A stretch of 64,000 bases of DNA from DAOQVR01 sp035341665 (lineage in GTDB: Bacteria; Chloroflexota; Anaerolineae; JAAYZQ01). Positions within the stretch are counted from its first letter, which is position 1, and each line of letters starts with the position of its first letter. Positions 1 through 9,016 of the stretch are shown here, one piece after another. The stretch lies in NCBI GenBank assembly GCA_035341665.1, contig DAOQVR010000010.1:62001-126000 (forward strand), written 5' to 3'. The notes beneath the pieces are model-generated. The model worked only from the letters and a program-made list of their open reading frames with translations. It did not search any database and was not told the DNA's origin. Made by a program: the position numbers and the translations under genes.

Positions 1-1575
1 GAGAACCTGACGATGGCGCGGGCCGACAATGCCCTCAAGGAACTGGCGAGCCTGCTGCCCGGCACCGTGACGGTGCGCAGGGACGGGCAGGACGTCGAGG
101 TGCCGATCGGGGCGGTGCGCCCGGGCGAAGTGGTACTGGTGCGGCCCGGCGGGCGGATACCGGTAGACGGCCGGGTGAGCTCCGGGCACGCAGCCGTGGA
201 CCAGTCGGCGATCACGGGCGAGTCGATGCCGCTGGACAAGGGCCCCGGCGAGGGGGTCTACGCCGGCACGCTGGTGTCCGGCGGGGCCCTGGAGGTTACG
301 GCGGACAAGGTGGGCGGGGAGACTACGCTGGGCTACATGCAGCGCCTGGTCAAGGAGGTACGCTCGACCCAGGCCCCGGTACAGCGCGTCGCCAACAAGT
401 ACGCCCAGTACATGACGCCGCTGGCACTGGCCATAGCCGTAGTCACGTATCTGCTGACGCGCGACATCACCCGCTCCATCACCGTGCTGGTGGTCATCTG
501 TCCCTGCTCACTGGTGCTCGCTACCCCGACCGCGATCGTGGCAGCCATCGGCAATGCAGCGCGGCGCGGCATCCTGGTCAAGCACGGCACGGCGATGGAG
601 CAAATCGGCCGGGTGGACGTCGTCGCGTTTGACAAGACGGGGACTCTGACGCTGGGGGAGCCGGAGGTCACGGCTGTGGTGCCGCTCAACAGCTTTGGCG
701 AGCGGGAGCTGCTCGCGCTGGCGGCCGGCGCCGAGCGCTCCAGCGAGCACCCTTTGGCCCGGGCGGTGGTGGCTGCTGCGCGGAAGGAGGGCCTGGAGCC
801 CGCTTCCCCCGAGAGCCTGCGGAGTGTGCCGGGGCACGGCATCTTGGCCCGGGTGGAAGGGCGCGAGGTGATCGTCGGCGAGCGTATGCTGGCGCTGGAG
901 AGTGTCCCGCTGGGGGCCGAAGCAGAGGCGCAGATGCAGGAGCTGGCGTCAGGGGGTGCAGCGGTGATCCCAGTGGCCGTCGACGGGGGGTTGGCGGGGC
1001 TCCTGGCGGTGGCCGACCGGGTGCGCCCCGAGTCGAAGGGGGCGGTTGAGCAGCTCAAGCGCCTGGGGGTGAAGGAGACGGTGCTGATCAGCGGCGACCA
1101 GGCAGCCGTAGCCGGCCGGGTGGGCTTGTCGTTGGGCGTGGACCGCGTACACTCGCAGGTTCTGCCGCAGGACAAACTGGCCCTCATCCGGGAGCAGCAG
1201 GCCCTGGGGCGGCGTGTGGCGTTTGTCGGGGATGGGGTGAACGACGCGCCGGCGCTGGCCGCGGCCGACGTGGGCATCGCCATGGGCGCCATCGGCACAG
1301 CGGTGGCGATGGAGACGGCCGACGTGGTGCTGCTGTCAGACCAGGTGGAGAGGATCCCGGAGCTGATCGACCTGTCGCGGGCCAGCCTGGGCACCATTCG
1401 CAACAATGTGGCCTTTTCGATGAGCATGAACCTGCTCTCGGTGGCGCTGAGCGTGCTCGGCATCATCGGCCCGGTCGTGGGAGCGGCGATGCACGAGGCG
1501 TCGGCGCTGCCGGTGGTAGCGAACTCGGCGCGGCTGATCGGCCGCAAGCCGCGGCCCATTGGGGCCGGTTCCTAG
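1..1575 (+). CDS. P1B-type heavy-metal ATPase (5' truncated)
   Basis: Membrane pump that drives transition-metal export by ATP hydrolysis. The reading frame is open from the first base, so the N-terminus (metal-binding domain and first helices) lies outside the window; about 524 residues remain. Numbered from the ATG at 13, visible marks are TGES (about 68-71, actuator domain), a CPC metal-site motif in the conserved helix (163-165), the phosphorylated Asp in DKTGT (207), the SEHPLA nucleotide-binding motif (about 244-249) and GDGVND (406-411). The last helix carries MHEASALPVV, closer to the HEG-type motif of the P1B-4 group than to the usual Cu or Zn types, so the metal is uncertain. A CsoR-like repressor follows after 21 bp, which favours Cu(I). 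Confidence 0.93.
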   Translation, partial: ENLTMARADNALKELASLLPGTVTVRRDGQDVEVPIGAVRPGEVVLVRPGGRIPVDGRVSSGHAAVDQSAITGESMPLDKGPGEGVYAGTLVSGGALEVTADKVGGETTLGYMQRLVKEVRSTQAPVQRVANKYAQYMTPLALAIAVVTYLLTRDITRSITVLVVICPCSLVLATPTAIVAAIGNAARRGILVKHGTAMEQIGRVDVVAFDKTGTLTLGEPEVTAVVPLNSFGERELLALAAGAERSSEHPLARAVVAAARKEGLEPASPESLRSVPGHGILARVEGREVIVGERMLALESVPLGAEAEAQMQELASGGAAVIPVAVDGGLAGLLAVADRVRPESKGAVEQLKRLGVKETVLISGDQAAVAGRVGLSLGVDRVHSQVLPQDKLALIREQQALGRRVAFVGDGVNDAPALAAADVGIAMGAIGTAVAMETADVVLLSDQVERIPELIDLSRASLGTIRNNVAFSMSMNLLSVALSVLGIIGPVVGAAMHEASALPVVANSARLIGRKPRPIGAGS

Positions 1576-1596
1576 CCGGCCGGAGGAGGATCCCCT

Positions 1597-1875
1597 ATGG
1601 GGCAGACCGGTCACTTGCATCGCCAGACGAAGGCCATTGCCAACCGGCTTTCGCGGATTGAGGGGCACGTGCGCAGCATCAAGGCCATGGTAGAAGAGGG
1701 ACGTGACTGCTCGGACGTGCTGGTCCAGATCGCGGCAGTGCGCGCAGCAGTCAACCAGGTGGGGCGCATCGTGCTGGAGGACCACCTCGAGTCGTGTCTG
1801 CTGGAGGCAGCGCGTGAGGGCGACCCAGGCGAGACCTGGGCCGATCTAAAGAAGGCGTTCGACGTCTTCTTCTAG
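1597..1875 (+). CDS. CsoR/RcnR-family metal-sensing repressor
   Basis: A 92-residue all-helical DUF156 repressor. Such proteins release operator DNA when metal binds. Cys38, His63 and Cys67 reproduce the Cys-His-Cys ligand set and spacing of copper-sensing CsoR, and the N-terminus also carries His6 and His8. The RIEGHVRSI segment and AAVRAAV helix are typical of the family. A GGAGGAGG ribosome site lies just before the ATG. It sits 21 bp downstream of the P1B ATPase, so the two are probably co-transcribed and the repressor likely controls its own operon. Cu(I) is the best guess for the inducer; FrmR-like aldehyde sensing is less likely given the third ligand Cys67. Confidence 0.9.
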   Translation: MGQTGHLHRQTKAIANRLSRIEGHVRSIKAMVEEGRDCSDVLVQIAAVRAAVNQVGRIVLEDHLESCLLEAAREGDPGETWADLKKAFDVFF

Positions 1876-1904
1876 CAGACGCGGAGGTAGGCCCGGCGCG
1901 AGTG

Positions 1905-3224
1905 CTACGCTTCGGTTTCGGGCGCGATAGGTCGCTGGGAGACGGCCAGGACCTTGTCTACCCGGCGGCCGTCCATGTCTACCACTTCGAGCTGCCAGCC
2001 GCAGCAGTCAAAGCTGTCGCCCGGTGCGGGAATGCGCTCGAGGCACAGCATGGCTAGCCCGCCGACCGTGTTGTAGCCGGAGCCCTCGTGCGGCAGCGAG
2101 TCCACCCCGAGAAGCTCCTTCACCCTCTCGACCGGCAGCATGCCATCCAGCAGCCAAGATCCATCCTCGCGCTGCACAGCGCCCGGCTCGGCCGGACCGC
2201 CCGGTGCAGGGATGTCGCCGACGATGGTCCGCAGGAGGTCGCCGACTGTGAGCAGGCCCTCGAGCCCTCCATACTCGTCGACCACCAGGGCGGCGTCGGT
2301 CTGCATGTCTTTGAGTTGTTCGAGCGCTTCCAGCGCGGTTGCAGTCTCCGGCAAGAAGAGCGCCGGGCGGAGCCGGGACTCGAGGTCCAACGGCTGCCCT
2401 TCGAGCCCTGCGGCCAGCAGATCCTTGGCGTAGACCAAGCCCGTTACCTGGTCCAGGTTACCCCGCGCAACGGGATAGCGTGAGTGCCCGCCCGCGGCGA
2501 CCTTGTGGCGTGTTTCGTCCTCGGAATCCTCCAGGTCTAGCCAGATGATATCCATGCGAGGTGTCATCACGGATTTGAGGGCAGCATCGCCCAGGCGAAA
2601 GACTTGCTCAACCATCTCCTGCTCGGCGGGCTCAAACACGCCTGCCCGAGTTCCGTGCTCAAGCAACATTGCGATCTCCTCCTCGCTTACCGGGGCCTCT
2701 TGCCCAGGCCGCACACGGAGGATGCGCAAGACCAGGTCGGTGGAGAGGCTGAGGAGGCGCACGAAGGGCGATGCCAGGCGGGAGAGAGAGCGCATGGAGG
2801 GGGCGAGACGGGCAGCCACCCGCTCGGCATTGCCGAGACCCAAGCGCTTGGGGACCAGCTCGCCGACGACAAGGGTCAGGTACGTGATGGTCAGCACGAC
2901 GACTGCCACGCCGATCGCCTCGCCGTAGGGGGCCAGTGGCGGGACCTTGTCCAGCGCCTTTGCGAGCTCCTCGGCAATGGTGGCGCCGCCAAAGGCGCCG
3001 GCCACGATGCCCACCAATGTGATGCCAATCTGGACGGTGGCCAAGAACTGGTTCGGGGCGTTGGCAAGCTCCAGCGCCGCCTGTGCCTTCTTGTCCCCCT
3101 CCTCGGCCTGCTGCTGCAGCTTGCTCTTGCGTGCCGAGACGACGGCTATCTCGGCCATGGCAAAGAGGCCGTTGACCAGGATGAGAAGCAGGACGATGAC
3201 TATCTCGACTACGACCTTGCTCAT
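1905..3224 (-). CDS. CNNM/CorC-type hemolysin-family membrane protein
   Basis: A 439-residue protein with the standard order: DUF21 transmembrane domain (about 1-190, beginning with a long hydrophobic helix), a CBS pair (about 205-330, with the VMTPRMDIIWLD segment) and a C-terminal CorC/HlyC domain (about 345-430). Family members are implicated in Mg2+ efflux or homeostasis, with adenine nucleotide sensed by the CBS pair. The start at 3224 was chosen because a GGAG sits six bases upstream and the hydrophobic N-terminus begins there; the frame remains open further upstream to 3386 but that part looks non-coding. It is transcribed convergently with the CsoR gene and divergently from the methyltransferase. 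Confidence 0.9.
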   Translation of the reverse strand: MSKVVVEIVIVLLLILVNGLFAMAEIAVVSARKSKLQQQAEEGDKKAQAALELANAPNQFLATVQIGITLVGIVAGAFGGATIAEELAKALDKVPPLAPYGEAIGVAVVVLTITYLTLVVGELVPKRLGLGNAERVAARLAPSMRSLSRLASPFVRLLSLSTDLVLRILRVRPGQEAPVSEEEIAMLLEHGTRAGVFEPAEQEMVEQVFRLGDAALKSVMTPRMDIIWLDLEDSEDETRHKVAAGGHSRYPVARGNLDQVTGLVYAKDLLAAGLEGQPLDLESRLRPALFLPETATALEALEQLKDMQTDAALVVDEYGGLEGLLTVGDLLRTIVGDIPAPGGPAEPGAVQREDGSWLLDGMLPVERVKELLGVDSLPHEGSGYNTVGGLAMLCLERIPAPGDSFDCCGWQLEVVDMDGRRVDKVLAVSQRPIAPETEA

Positions 3225-3653
3225 GGTGTCTCCAAGGATAACATGCGGCTTTTGCCTACACAGCGTTGCAGACTGGCAGCTCCTGTGCAGGACCCTGCCG
3301 TCAGCGATATTGTAGCGCAAAGGCGGGGGATTCCCAAGAAGGCGATCGATAGCCTCACCGGTCGCCGAACTGTGACACTGTGCCATGATTTTGAGGGTAC
3401 TATCCCGAAATGCCCGAAATCCCAGAAACGACTATCGACTATCGACTGCCGGGATCGTGGGGGCCGGGGTTGGGTCGCCCGAGCGAGAGGCAGCCACGCG
3501 GCTGGAGGTCTTGATTGCAGCGGTAGGGGAGATCGAATCCCAAAGATGGGGGATGACAGCCGCCTCAGTCCTGTGCTATACAGAGTGAGGGGGAGGAGAC
3601 GGGGAAATCGCCCTCCTCACACGCTGATGGGAGAGTCTCCGGGAGGTGGACAG
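3225..3653. other. intergenic region between divergent genes
   Basis: Non-coding by appearance. It has a short direct repeat of ACTATCG around 3430-3445 and, closer to the methyltransferase, a promoter-like element at 3553-3582. A 67-codon open frame at 3385-3588 has no ribosome site or recognisable protein character. Confidence 0.5.
3553..3582 (+). promoter_or_regulatory. putative promoter of the methyltransferase gene
   Basis: ATGACA, an 18-base spacer and TATACA, preceded by GGGGG. An element of the same layout and spacing occurs at 32252-32281. The predicted start lies about 65 bases before the methyltransferase ATG. Confidence 0.4.
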
Positions 3654-4430
3654 ATGAGTGAGCCAATGGGGTTCTTTGATTTTGCGGCTGAGGTGGGGCT
3701 GACGAAGCACATCGGCGGAGTCGAGGCCACGGAGGCGCTGGTCGAGCTGTGCCACATCGGCCCGGGCAGCTATGTCCTGGATGTGGGATGTGGGGTGGGG
3801 GTGACGCCGTGCTACCTCGCCAAGAGGGTTGGCTGCCGGGTCGTAGGCGTGGACATCTCGGAGAAGATGCTCGAGCGGTCGAGGGAGAGGGCCCGCCGCG
3901 AAGGGGTAGCGGGCCTGGTCGAGCTCCGGGTGGCCGATGCCCAGGAGCTGCCTTTCGAGGGCGGCCTGTTCGACGCAGTCATCACCGAGTCGGTCACTGC
4001 CTTTCCGGAGGATAAGCAGGGAGCAGTCAACGAGTACGCGAGGGTGACGAAGCCGGGTGGCTACGTCGGGCTCAACGAGACAGCCTGGCTGAAGGTACCA
4101 CCGCCTCCAGAGGTGGTGGCCTGGGCAGCGCAGGATGTGGGCGCGAGCGTCCAGCCACAGACGCCAGAGGCCTGGACTGGGATGCTTGTGGCTGCGGGGC
4201 TGAGGGAGATAGTGAGCAGGACCTACGCCGTCGACCCCCAGGCCGAAGCCAAGGGCATCGTGCGGCGCTATGGCCTGCCGGGCATGGTGAGGGTGATGGG
4301 CAGGATGGTGCTGCTATACGCTCGCAGCGCCGCGTACCGGCGGTTTGTCGGGGAGGTGCGGAAGGGCGGGGTCCTCCCCAAGGACCTGGCAGAGTATTAT
4401 GGATATGGGCTGTACGTGGGAAGAAAGTGA
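3654..4430 (+). CDS. class I SAM-dependent methyltransferase
   Basis: A 258-residue protein with the Methyltransf_11/UbiE-like fold. Motif I is VLDVGCGVGV (41-50), the acidic end of strand 2 is VVGVDIS (about 63-69), and ADAQELPF (94-101) gives the adenine-side aspartate. The C-terminal part has aromatic and Tyr-rich stretches that probably form the acceptor pocket; the substrate cannot be told from sequence. The start at 3654 is set by GGAGG seven bases upstream; the frame is open much further upstream only because the opposite strand codes for the CNNM protein. It stands alone and converges on a propeller lipoprotein gene. Confidence 0.88.
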   Translation: MSEPMGFFDFAAEVGLTKHIGGVEATEALVELCHIGPGSYVLDVGCGVGVTPCYLAKRVGCRVVGVDISEKMLERSRERARREGVAGLVELRVADAQELPFEGGLFDAVITESVTAFPEDKQGAVNEYARVTKPGGYVGLNETAWLKVPPPPEVVAWAAQDVGASVQPQTPEAWTGMLVAAGLREIVSRTYAVDPQAEAKGIVRRYGLPGMVRVMGRMVLLYARSAAYRRFVGEVRKGGVLPKDLAEYYGYGLYVGRK

Positions 4431-4502
4431 GCCGGGCGATGGACCTGAGACGATGACCGGCGGGTCACGGTCCTGCCCGGCTCGGCGGTTGGCGTGCCCG
4501 GC

Positions 4503-5387
4503 CTATGGCCGCCAGAATGGGAGCTGATCGTCGGCCGGGTTCTCCGTCAGGTTCTGCGGTGCGGTCCCATCCGCATTCATCACGTAGATCTCCCAGTTGC
4601 CATCGCGGTTCGTCTGAAAGGCAATCTGCTTGCCGTCTGGAGACCAGGCCGGCGCCCACTCGTCCGCCGGCGTGCCGGTCAGGTTGCGCAGCCCGCTGCC
4701 GTCGACCCCGATCAGGTAGATATCGGCCGGGCCGTCGTGGTGCGAGCGGAAGGCTATCTCCTTGCCGCTGGGCGACCAAGCTGGCGAGTAGTCGATGGCC
4801 GCATCGGCGGTGAGCCGGGTCACCCCGGAGCCGTCGCTCTTCATGAGATAGATGTCGTAGACGCCGGGCGACTGGTCGCGGTCGCTGACGAAGGCGATCA
4901 GGGAGCCGTCGGGCGACCAGGCGGGCGCAAAGTCATCGGCTTCGTTGTCGGTCAGCTGCACGAAATTGCCCCCACCGGCGTCGATGAGAAATATCTCGTT
5001 GTCGCCGTCGAAGAGGTTGAAGGCGATCGTCTGGCCGTCGGGCGACCAGGTCGGAAAGCCTTCATCGATCTGAGGCGACTCGGTAAGGTTGGTCGCGCCG
5101 CTTCCGTCGGCATTCATGACCCAGATATCGCTGGTGGTGAGGCCGAACCAGGTGTAGGCAATACGCTTTGCGTCGGGGGACCAGGGCCCGGCGAAGTTGT
5201 TCGTCTCGTCGGTCGTCAGGCGCACCAGGCCGCCGCCTTGGGCGTCCATGACGTACAGGTTGCGGTAGCCGCCGTCGCGGTCCGAGTCGAAGACGAGGCC
5301 GCCGGGCGTCGCGCCGCAGGCAGTGCACAGCAGCCCAAGCACAAGCAAACAGAGCATAACACAGATCGACAGCGTAGGTCTCCTCAT
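4503..5387 (-). CDS. TolB-like beta-propeller lipoprotein
   Basis: A 294-residue secreted protein. The N-terminus is a hydrophobic signal ending in a Cys (about residue 24), so it is probably lipid-anchored. The rest is about six repeats of 43 residues, each with the PD40 signature of a WSPDG turn and a YVMNADG or IYLMKSDG strand, as in the TolB C-terminal propeller. Such solitary propellers usually act as binding scaffolds at the cell surface; no enzyme site is visible. A DPP-type peptidase domain, which can also follow such repeats, is absent. It is monocistronic, facing the methyltransferase gene. Confidence 0.85.
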   Translation of the reverse strand: MRRPTLSICVMLCLLVLGLLCTACGATPGGLVFDSDRDGGYRNLYVMDAQGGGLVRLTTDETNNFAGPWSPDAKRIAYTWFGLTTSDIWVMNADGSGATNLTESPQIDEGFPTWSPDGQTIAFNLFDGDNEIFLIDAGGGNFVQLTDNEADDFAPAWSPDGSLIAFVSDRDQSPGVYDIYLMKSDGSGVTRLTADAAIDYSPAWSPSGKEIAFRSHHDGPADIYLIGVDGSGLRNLTGTPADEWAPAWSPDGKQIAFQTNRDGNWEIYVMNADGTAPQNLTENPADDQLPFWRP

Positions 5388-5562
5388 TTCGTCCTCCGTC
5401 CTTATCTTCCCGAAATTGGCGCCAAGCGCACACTCATGGACCCAGTATACCAGAAAGTGACCCGCCTGTGGCCTCTCCCAGGGGATAGATGAGGGATAGT
5501 CTCGCCGGCGAGGTGACTGCCCCTGGGGGGAGGGTTGGAGAGAGGCGTGCAGCGCAGGCCCA

Positions 5563-5583
5563 CCCGTCCCGCCGCCGGACGGG
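5563..5583 (-). terminator. hairpin just after the response regulator stop
   Basis: CCCGTCC and GGACGGG form a 7-bp stem with a 7-base loop directly downstream of the stop codon. No T-run follows, so this may be a terminator or an mRNA end-stabilising hairpin. Confidence 0.4.
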
Positions 5584-6252
5584 CTAAGGCAGACGGGCCA
5601 ACCCGGAGCGGTGGGCGTAGGCCACCACCTGCTCGCGGTTCTTCAGGTGAAGGCGCTGCAGCACCTCGCCCATGTGGTATTTCACAGTGTTCTCGCTCAG
5701 GCTCAGCGCTGCGCCAACCTCCTTGTAGGTCAGTCCGTCCGCCACCAGGGCAAGGATCTGGCGCTGGCGCGGCGTCAGATCGGCGGCACGGGACTCCCCG
5801 GCAGGGCCGGCCCCCGCACGCCCGTCAAGCTCGGCTGCCTGCAGGGCGAACTCACGCAGCAGCCGGGCGGAGAGCTGGCGGGAGAGCGGGGCTTCTCCCC
5901 GCTCCAGCCCGGCGAGGTAGTCGAAGAGCTGGTTGGGCTCCAGGTTTTTGAGCAGGTACCCGCTGGCCCCGCTCTTGAGCGCTTCGAAGAGATCGGCCTC
6001 TTCGGCCGAGGTGGTCAGCATGACAATCTTGACGTCGGGCATCTCGGCCTGGATCAGGCGTGTGGCGGTCAAGCCGTCGCAGCCGGGCATTCGAACGTCC
6101 ATCAGGATAACGTCTGGGTGCAGGGTACGCGCCAACTGGAGGGCCTGGAGCCCATCGCGCGCGCCGCCGACGACCTCGTAGCCGCCGGCACGGAGAAGGT
6201 TGTGCAGGCCTTCCAGGAAGAGGCCGTGGTCGTCCGCCAGCAGGATCCTCAT
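5584..6252 (-). CDS. NarL/FixJ-family response regulator
   Basis: A 222-residue transcription factor with an N-terminal receiver domain (1-120) and a C-terminal LuxR-type helix-turn-helix (about 157-222, LTPRQRQILALVADG and SENTVKYH). The phosphoacceptor is Asp52, with acidic Asp7/Asp8, Thr80 and Lys102 in the expected places. Its start codon overlaps the stop of the histidine kinase by four bases (ATGA), so it is translationally coupled to and very probably phosphorylated by that kinase. Target genes are unknown. The linker (about 125-155) is rich in Ala and Arg. Confidence 0.95.
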   Translation of the reverse strand: MRILLADDHGLFLEGLHNLLRAGGYEVVGGARDGLQALQLARTLHPDVILMDVRMPGCDGLTATRLIQAEMPDVKIVMLTTSAEEADLFEALKSGASGYLLKNLEPNQLFDYLAGLERGEAPLSRQLSARLLREFALQAAELDGRAGAGPAGESRAADLTPRQRQILALVADGLTYKEVGAALSLSENTVKYHMGEVLQRLHLKNREQVVAYAHRSGLARLP

Positions 6253-7979
6253 GTTTGCCTCCCTGCAGCGCCAGCAGCCAACGGGACGCAGAGCTCGACG
6301 CGCGTACCCTGGCCCGGCGCCGAATGCACGGCCAGCTGCCCGCCGATGCGCTCGGCACGCCTGGTCATGACCTGAAGGCCCAGGTGCCTGCCGCCACGGC
6401 CATCCGAGGTTGGGTCAAAGCCTGAGCCGTCGTCGGCGACAGTCATCTGGAAACAGCCGGCATCCACGGCCAGCCGCACCTCGACCCGGCGGCAGTCTCC
6501 AGCATGCTTGCGCACGTTGGCGAGCGACTCCTGCAGGATGCGCAGGACCTGCACCCCGGCGTCGGGGGGCAGGGCGCCGGATGTGCCGAGCCCATCGAGG
6601 TCGCCGGCGAGCTCCAGGGCGACGCGCAGGCCGGTCTGCTCCTCAAAACGGGCAACGGCTCGGCGCGCGGGGCCGGGGAGGCCGCCGGAGGGCAGGCTGA
6701 CGGCGAGCAGGTTGCCCATCAGCTCCCTCGTGTCGCCCTGCATCTCCAGGGCGACGTGAGCCAGGCGGTCGACGCTCTCTTCTGCCGCTTCGATCTGGCC
6801 CGACCGCAGGTAGAGGTGGGCCGCCTGGGCCTGCAGGTTGAGGAACCCCAGGTCTTGAGCGAGCCCGTCGTGCAGCTCCTGGGCCAGCAGCTCGCGTTCC
6901 TGCAGAGAGGCCTGGGCCCACTGCTGCTCCAGGAGGAGCGACTGCGCCCGGCGCTGCTCCGTCACATCGTGCAGCAGCAGCAGGTAGCCGGCGGTCAATC
7001 CGCGATGGTCGCGCAGCGGGGAAAGAGTCAGGTCACAATGCCGCGTCTCGCCGGTCGCCAGGCGAACCTCGACGGGGTTGGTCCCCGATTCGAGGCAGTG
7101 ACCCGGATCGGGGCAGGAACGGAGCAGCTGCTGCCAAGACCTGCCGCGGGCGCGCGCGGCCGGTACAGAGAGGAGCTGCTCTGCTGCGGGGTTCAGGCTG
7201 AGGAGCTGCCAGTGGGTGTCGAACACGGCCATCCCCTCCCGCATCTGCTCGACGGCCGTCGCGCTCGCCGCCGGAAGCGGCTCGAGGATGCGAAAGCCGA
7301 AGAGGGCGATGGCATAGATCGCGAAAGGAATCACCAGCACAAGGAGGGAGAGATGCGGCAGAGCTGCGAAGCGCGGGGCCGCATGTTCGAGGGTATAGAG
7401 AGCCTGGGACGCGACGTGCCCTGCCAGCATGAGGGCTACCGGCCAGCGCCGGAGAGGCGAGCGGATGAAGAGCCAGGCGAAGGCGGTGCAGTTGACAAGA
7501 AAAAGCGATACGCTGTAGCCAAAGAGGATCCAGTAGCCAGGGCCATACAGAGGCACGATGGAACCGGCGGATGAGAAGCCGCGCCAGAGCCAGTGGCTGG
7601 AGTCGCCGGCGAGGATCAGGATCAGGGCCAGGAGGATTGGGAGGGAGAGCAGAAGCAAGGTACGGCGGGTCAACCAGCAGCCAGGGTAGGCGTACTCGAG
7701 CACAAAGCAAGTCATCGCCGTCGCGGTGGGCAACTGCCATGCGGCCTGGAACTTGAACCAGGTGAGCATGGACAAGGCGTCGCCGGCCAGCGACTCGGCA
7801 CCCGCCCCTGCTACCCACAGGCTCGCGAAGAGGCAGGCCACGGCGAAGTAGCGAGCACCGGGGACGCTGCGCCGGCGCCAGCTATACGCCGCCAGGGCGG
7901 CCAGAAGGCTCATGGCCGCCAAATAGAACCAAAGGGTGCCCATGTTGCCCGGGTCTGTTTCCAACCCCTTCGGGATCAT
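6249..7979 (-). CDS. membrane histidine kinase (7TM N-terminus, PAS, HisKA_3)
   Basis: A 576-residue sensor. Seven hydrophobic helices fill residues about 10-235, matching the 7TM N-terminal region of histidine kinases. A PAS domain (about 240-345) follows, then the dimerisation helix with the phospho-accepting His370 in ELHDGLAQDLG, and a GHKL ATPase domain (about 475-570; ESLANVRKHA and DDGSGFD). This is the NarX/DegS class that pairs with NarL-type regulators, as found here. The start at 7979 has GAGG at good spacing; an alternative ATG at 7943 also precedes the first helix. The signal is unknown; 7TM plus PAS suggests a membrane or small-molecule ligand. Confidence 0.92.
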   Translation of the reverse strand: MIPKGLETDPGNMGTLWFYLAAMSLLAALAAYSWRRRSVPGARYFAVACLFASLWVAGAGAESLAGDALSMLTWFKFQAAWQLPTATAMTCFVLEYAYPGCWLTRRTLLLLSLPILLALILILAGDSSHWLWRGFSSAGSIVPLYGPGYWILFGYSVSLFLVNCTAFAWLFIRSPLRRWPVALMLAGHVASQALYTLEHAAPRFAALPHLSLLVLVIPFAIYAIALFGFRILEPLPAASATAVEQMREGMAVFDTHWQLLSLNPAAEQLLSVPAARARGRSWQQLLRSCPDPGHCLESGTNPVEVRLATGETRHCDLTLSPLRDHRGLTAGYLLLLHDVTEQRRAQSLLLEQQWAQASLQERELLAQELHDGLAQDLGFLNLQAQAAHLYLRSGQIEAAEESVDRLAHVALEMQGDTRELMGNLLAVSLPSGGLPGPARRAVARFEEQTGLRVALELAGDLDGLGTSGALPPDAGVQVLRILQESLANVRKHAGDCRRVEVRLAVDAGCFQMTVADDGSGFDPTSDGRGGRHLGLQVMTRRAERIGGQLAVHSAPGQGTRVELCVPLAAGAAGRQT

Positions 7980-8004
7980 AGCACAGCCTCGGTCGGACCG
8001 CAAT

Positions 8005-8160
8005 GGGCCACGGACGACGGGCACAAGGCCCTACACTACGGTGGAACGGGCACAGGGCCCTGCGCTACGGCGGAACGGGCACAAGGCCCTACACTACGAC
8101 GGAACGGGCACAGGGCCCTGCGCCACTGTGGAATGGGCACAGGGCTCCTAGGCTATGGCA
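8005..8160. repeat. tandem repeat array A (about 29-bp unit)
   Basis: About five units with the core GGGCACAAGGCCCTACACT alternating with GGGCACAGGGCCCTGCGCT, at a 29-base period. Because 29 is not a multiple of three, the repeats read differently in successive units. The same core recurs in arrays at 20468-20945 and 27170-27325. It lies between the 5' end of the histidine kinase gene and the 3' end of a lipoprotein gene. Confidence 0.85.
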
Positions 8161-8180
8161 TCCAGCGCAAGTCCAGATCG

Positions 8181-8738
8181 CTACTGGGAAGGCAGCTCGT
8201 ACCAGAAGTCGGACAGGAAGCCGCGGGGATCGACCTGCAGGACCTGCCTGACAACTTGGGGCTGCCCGGAGGCGCACTTCCACTCGTACACGGTAGCCCT
8301 CCCAGTCACGGCGGCGGGGATGACTTCGGAGTCGGGGTTGGCCGTGCAGAACTCTTGCATGGCCGGAATAGGCGTCTGCGAAGTATCTGCCTTTTCGAGG
8401 CAGGGGAGGTTGGCGCCATAGTGGCAGATCCAGACGGCGCCGTCCATGCAGCGCCAGGTCGCGTTTGCCTGGAAGTCTGGCGGCGCGTCGGCGGTGACGA
8501 TACCCTGGCCGATCATGGCCTGAACAAGCACATCGGGCACGGTGGGTCCCCCGTACTGTGCATCAGGTGCGTCGACGATACCAACGGCGGCGCAGTAGGC
8601 GAAGGGGTCGTCGTATGTGGATCCTCCGGCGGCGGCCTGCGGTGAAGAGGGCAGAGCCTGGGGTGTGTCTGCACCACAGGCAGCGAGAAGGACCACGATT
8701 GCGAGGGCGACAACGGCAGGCAAGATGCGATGACGCAC
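8181..8738 (-). CDS. hypothetical Cys-rich lipoprotein
   Basis: A 185-residue protein of unknown function. It begins with a GTG codon preceded by AAAGGAG, then a hydrophobic signal ending in LLAAC (lipid Cys21). The mature part has six to seven further cysteines in a short span (around WRCMDGAVWICHYG, PCLE, EFCTANP and EWKCASG), suggesting disulfides in an exported domain. The C-terminal half resembles small secreted proteins often found in this kind of genome, but I do not recognise a named family. It has its own promoter-like element upstream and stands alone. Confidence 0.75.
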   Translation of the reverse strand: MRHRILPAVVALAIVVLLAACGADTPQALPSSPQAAAGGSTYDDPFAYCAAVGIVDAPDAQYGGPTVPDVLVQAMIGQGIVTADAPPDFQANATWRCMDGAVWICHYGANLPCLEKADTSQTPIPAMQEFCTANPDSEVIPAAVTGRATVYEWKCASGQPQVVRQVLQVDPRGFLSDFWYELPSQ

Positions 8739-8800
8739 GATTTGTACTCCTTTCGTACCGCTTATTGGACGCCGAGTGATGGCCCGACACTCCGGAGGCA

Positions 8801-8829
8801 AGTGTACCAGGTCACGGCGGGTTTGTCAC
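8801..8829 (-). promoter_or_regulatory. putative promoter of the Cys-rich lipoprotein
   Basis: On the minus strand, GTGACA, a 17-base spacer and TACACT, about 60 bases upstream of the GTG start at 8738. Confidence 0.45.
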
Positions 8830-8988
8830 CTACGCGCGGGGGTAGAAAAGGGATAGGCGCGCGAACGGCGAGGCTATCCCTGGGGATAGGGAACGCCAGG
8901 TGTGCTCGATTGCCCTGCCGGCAGGTCAAGCCGGCGGGCCAGGCGGCTGGCACCAGGGCCGGGGCGCCCGCTACTTGCCGTTGTCGAT

Positions 8989-9016
8989 TTGACAGGCAGA
9001 TCCAGAGGGATAGAAT
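8989..9016 (+). promoter_or_regulatory. putative corA promoter
   Basis: TTGACA, a 16-base spacer and TAGAAT. The -35 box is perfect. Transcription from here would give a leader of about 430 bases before corA. Confidence 0.6.

Noticed and set aside
333..1559. 408-residue frame antisense to the metal ATPase
   Set aside because: Typical shadow in GC-rich DNA; Ser/Arg/Thr-rich without domains, while the plus strand has all P-type motifs.
3385..3588. 67-codon frame in the CNNM-methyltransferase gap
   Set aside because: No ribosome site, no domain character, and it overlaps the promoter-like element.
2604..3653. N-terminal extension of the methyltransferase
   Set aside because: The open frame is antisense to the CNNM gene; the real start has GGAGG at 3654.
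4431..4502. Terminator between the methyltransferase and the propeller gene
   Set aside because: GCCGGGC and GCCCGGC can pair, but the loop of about 37 bases is too long to be convincing.
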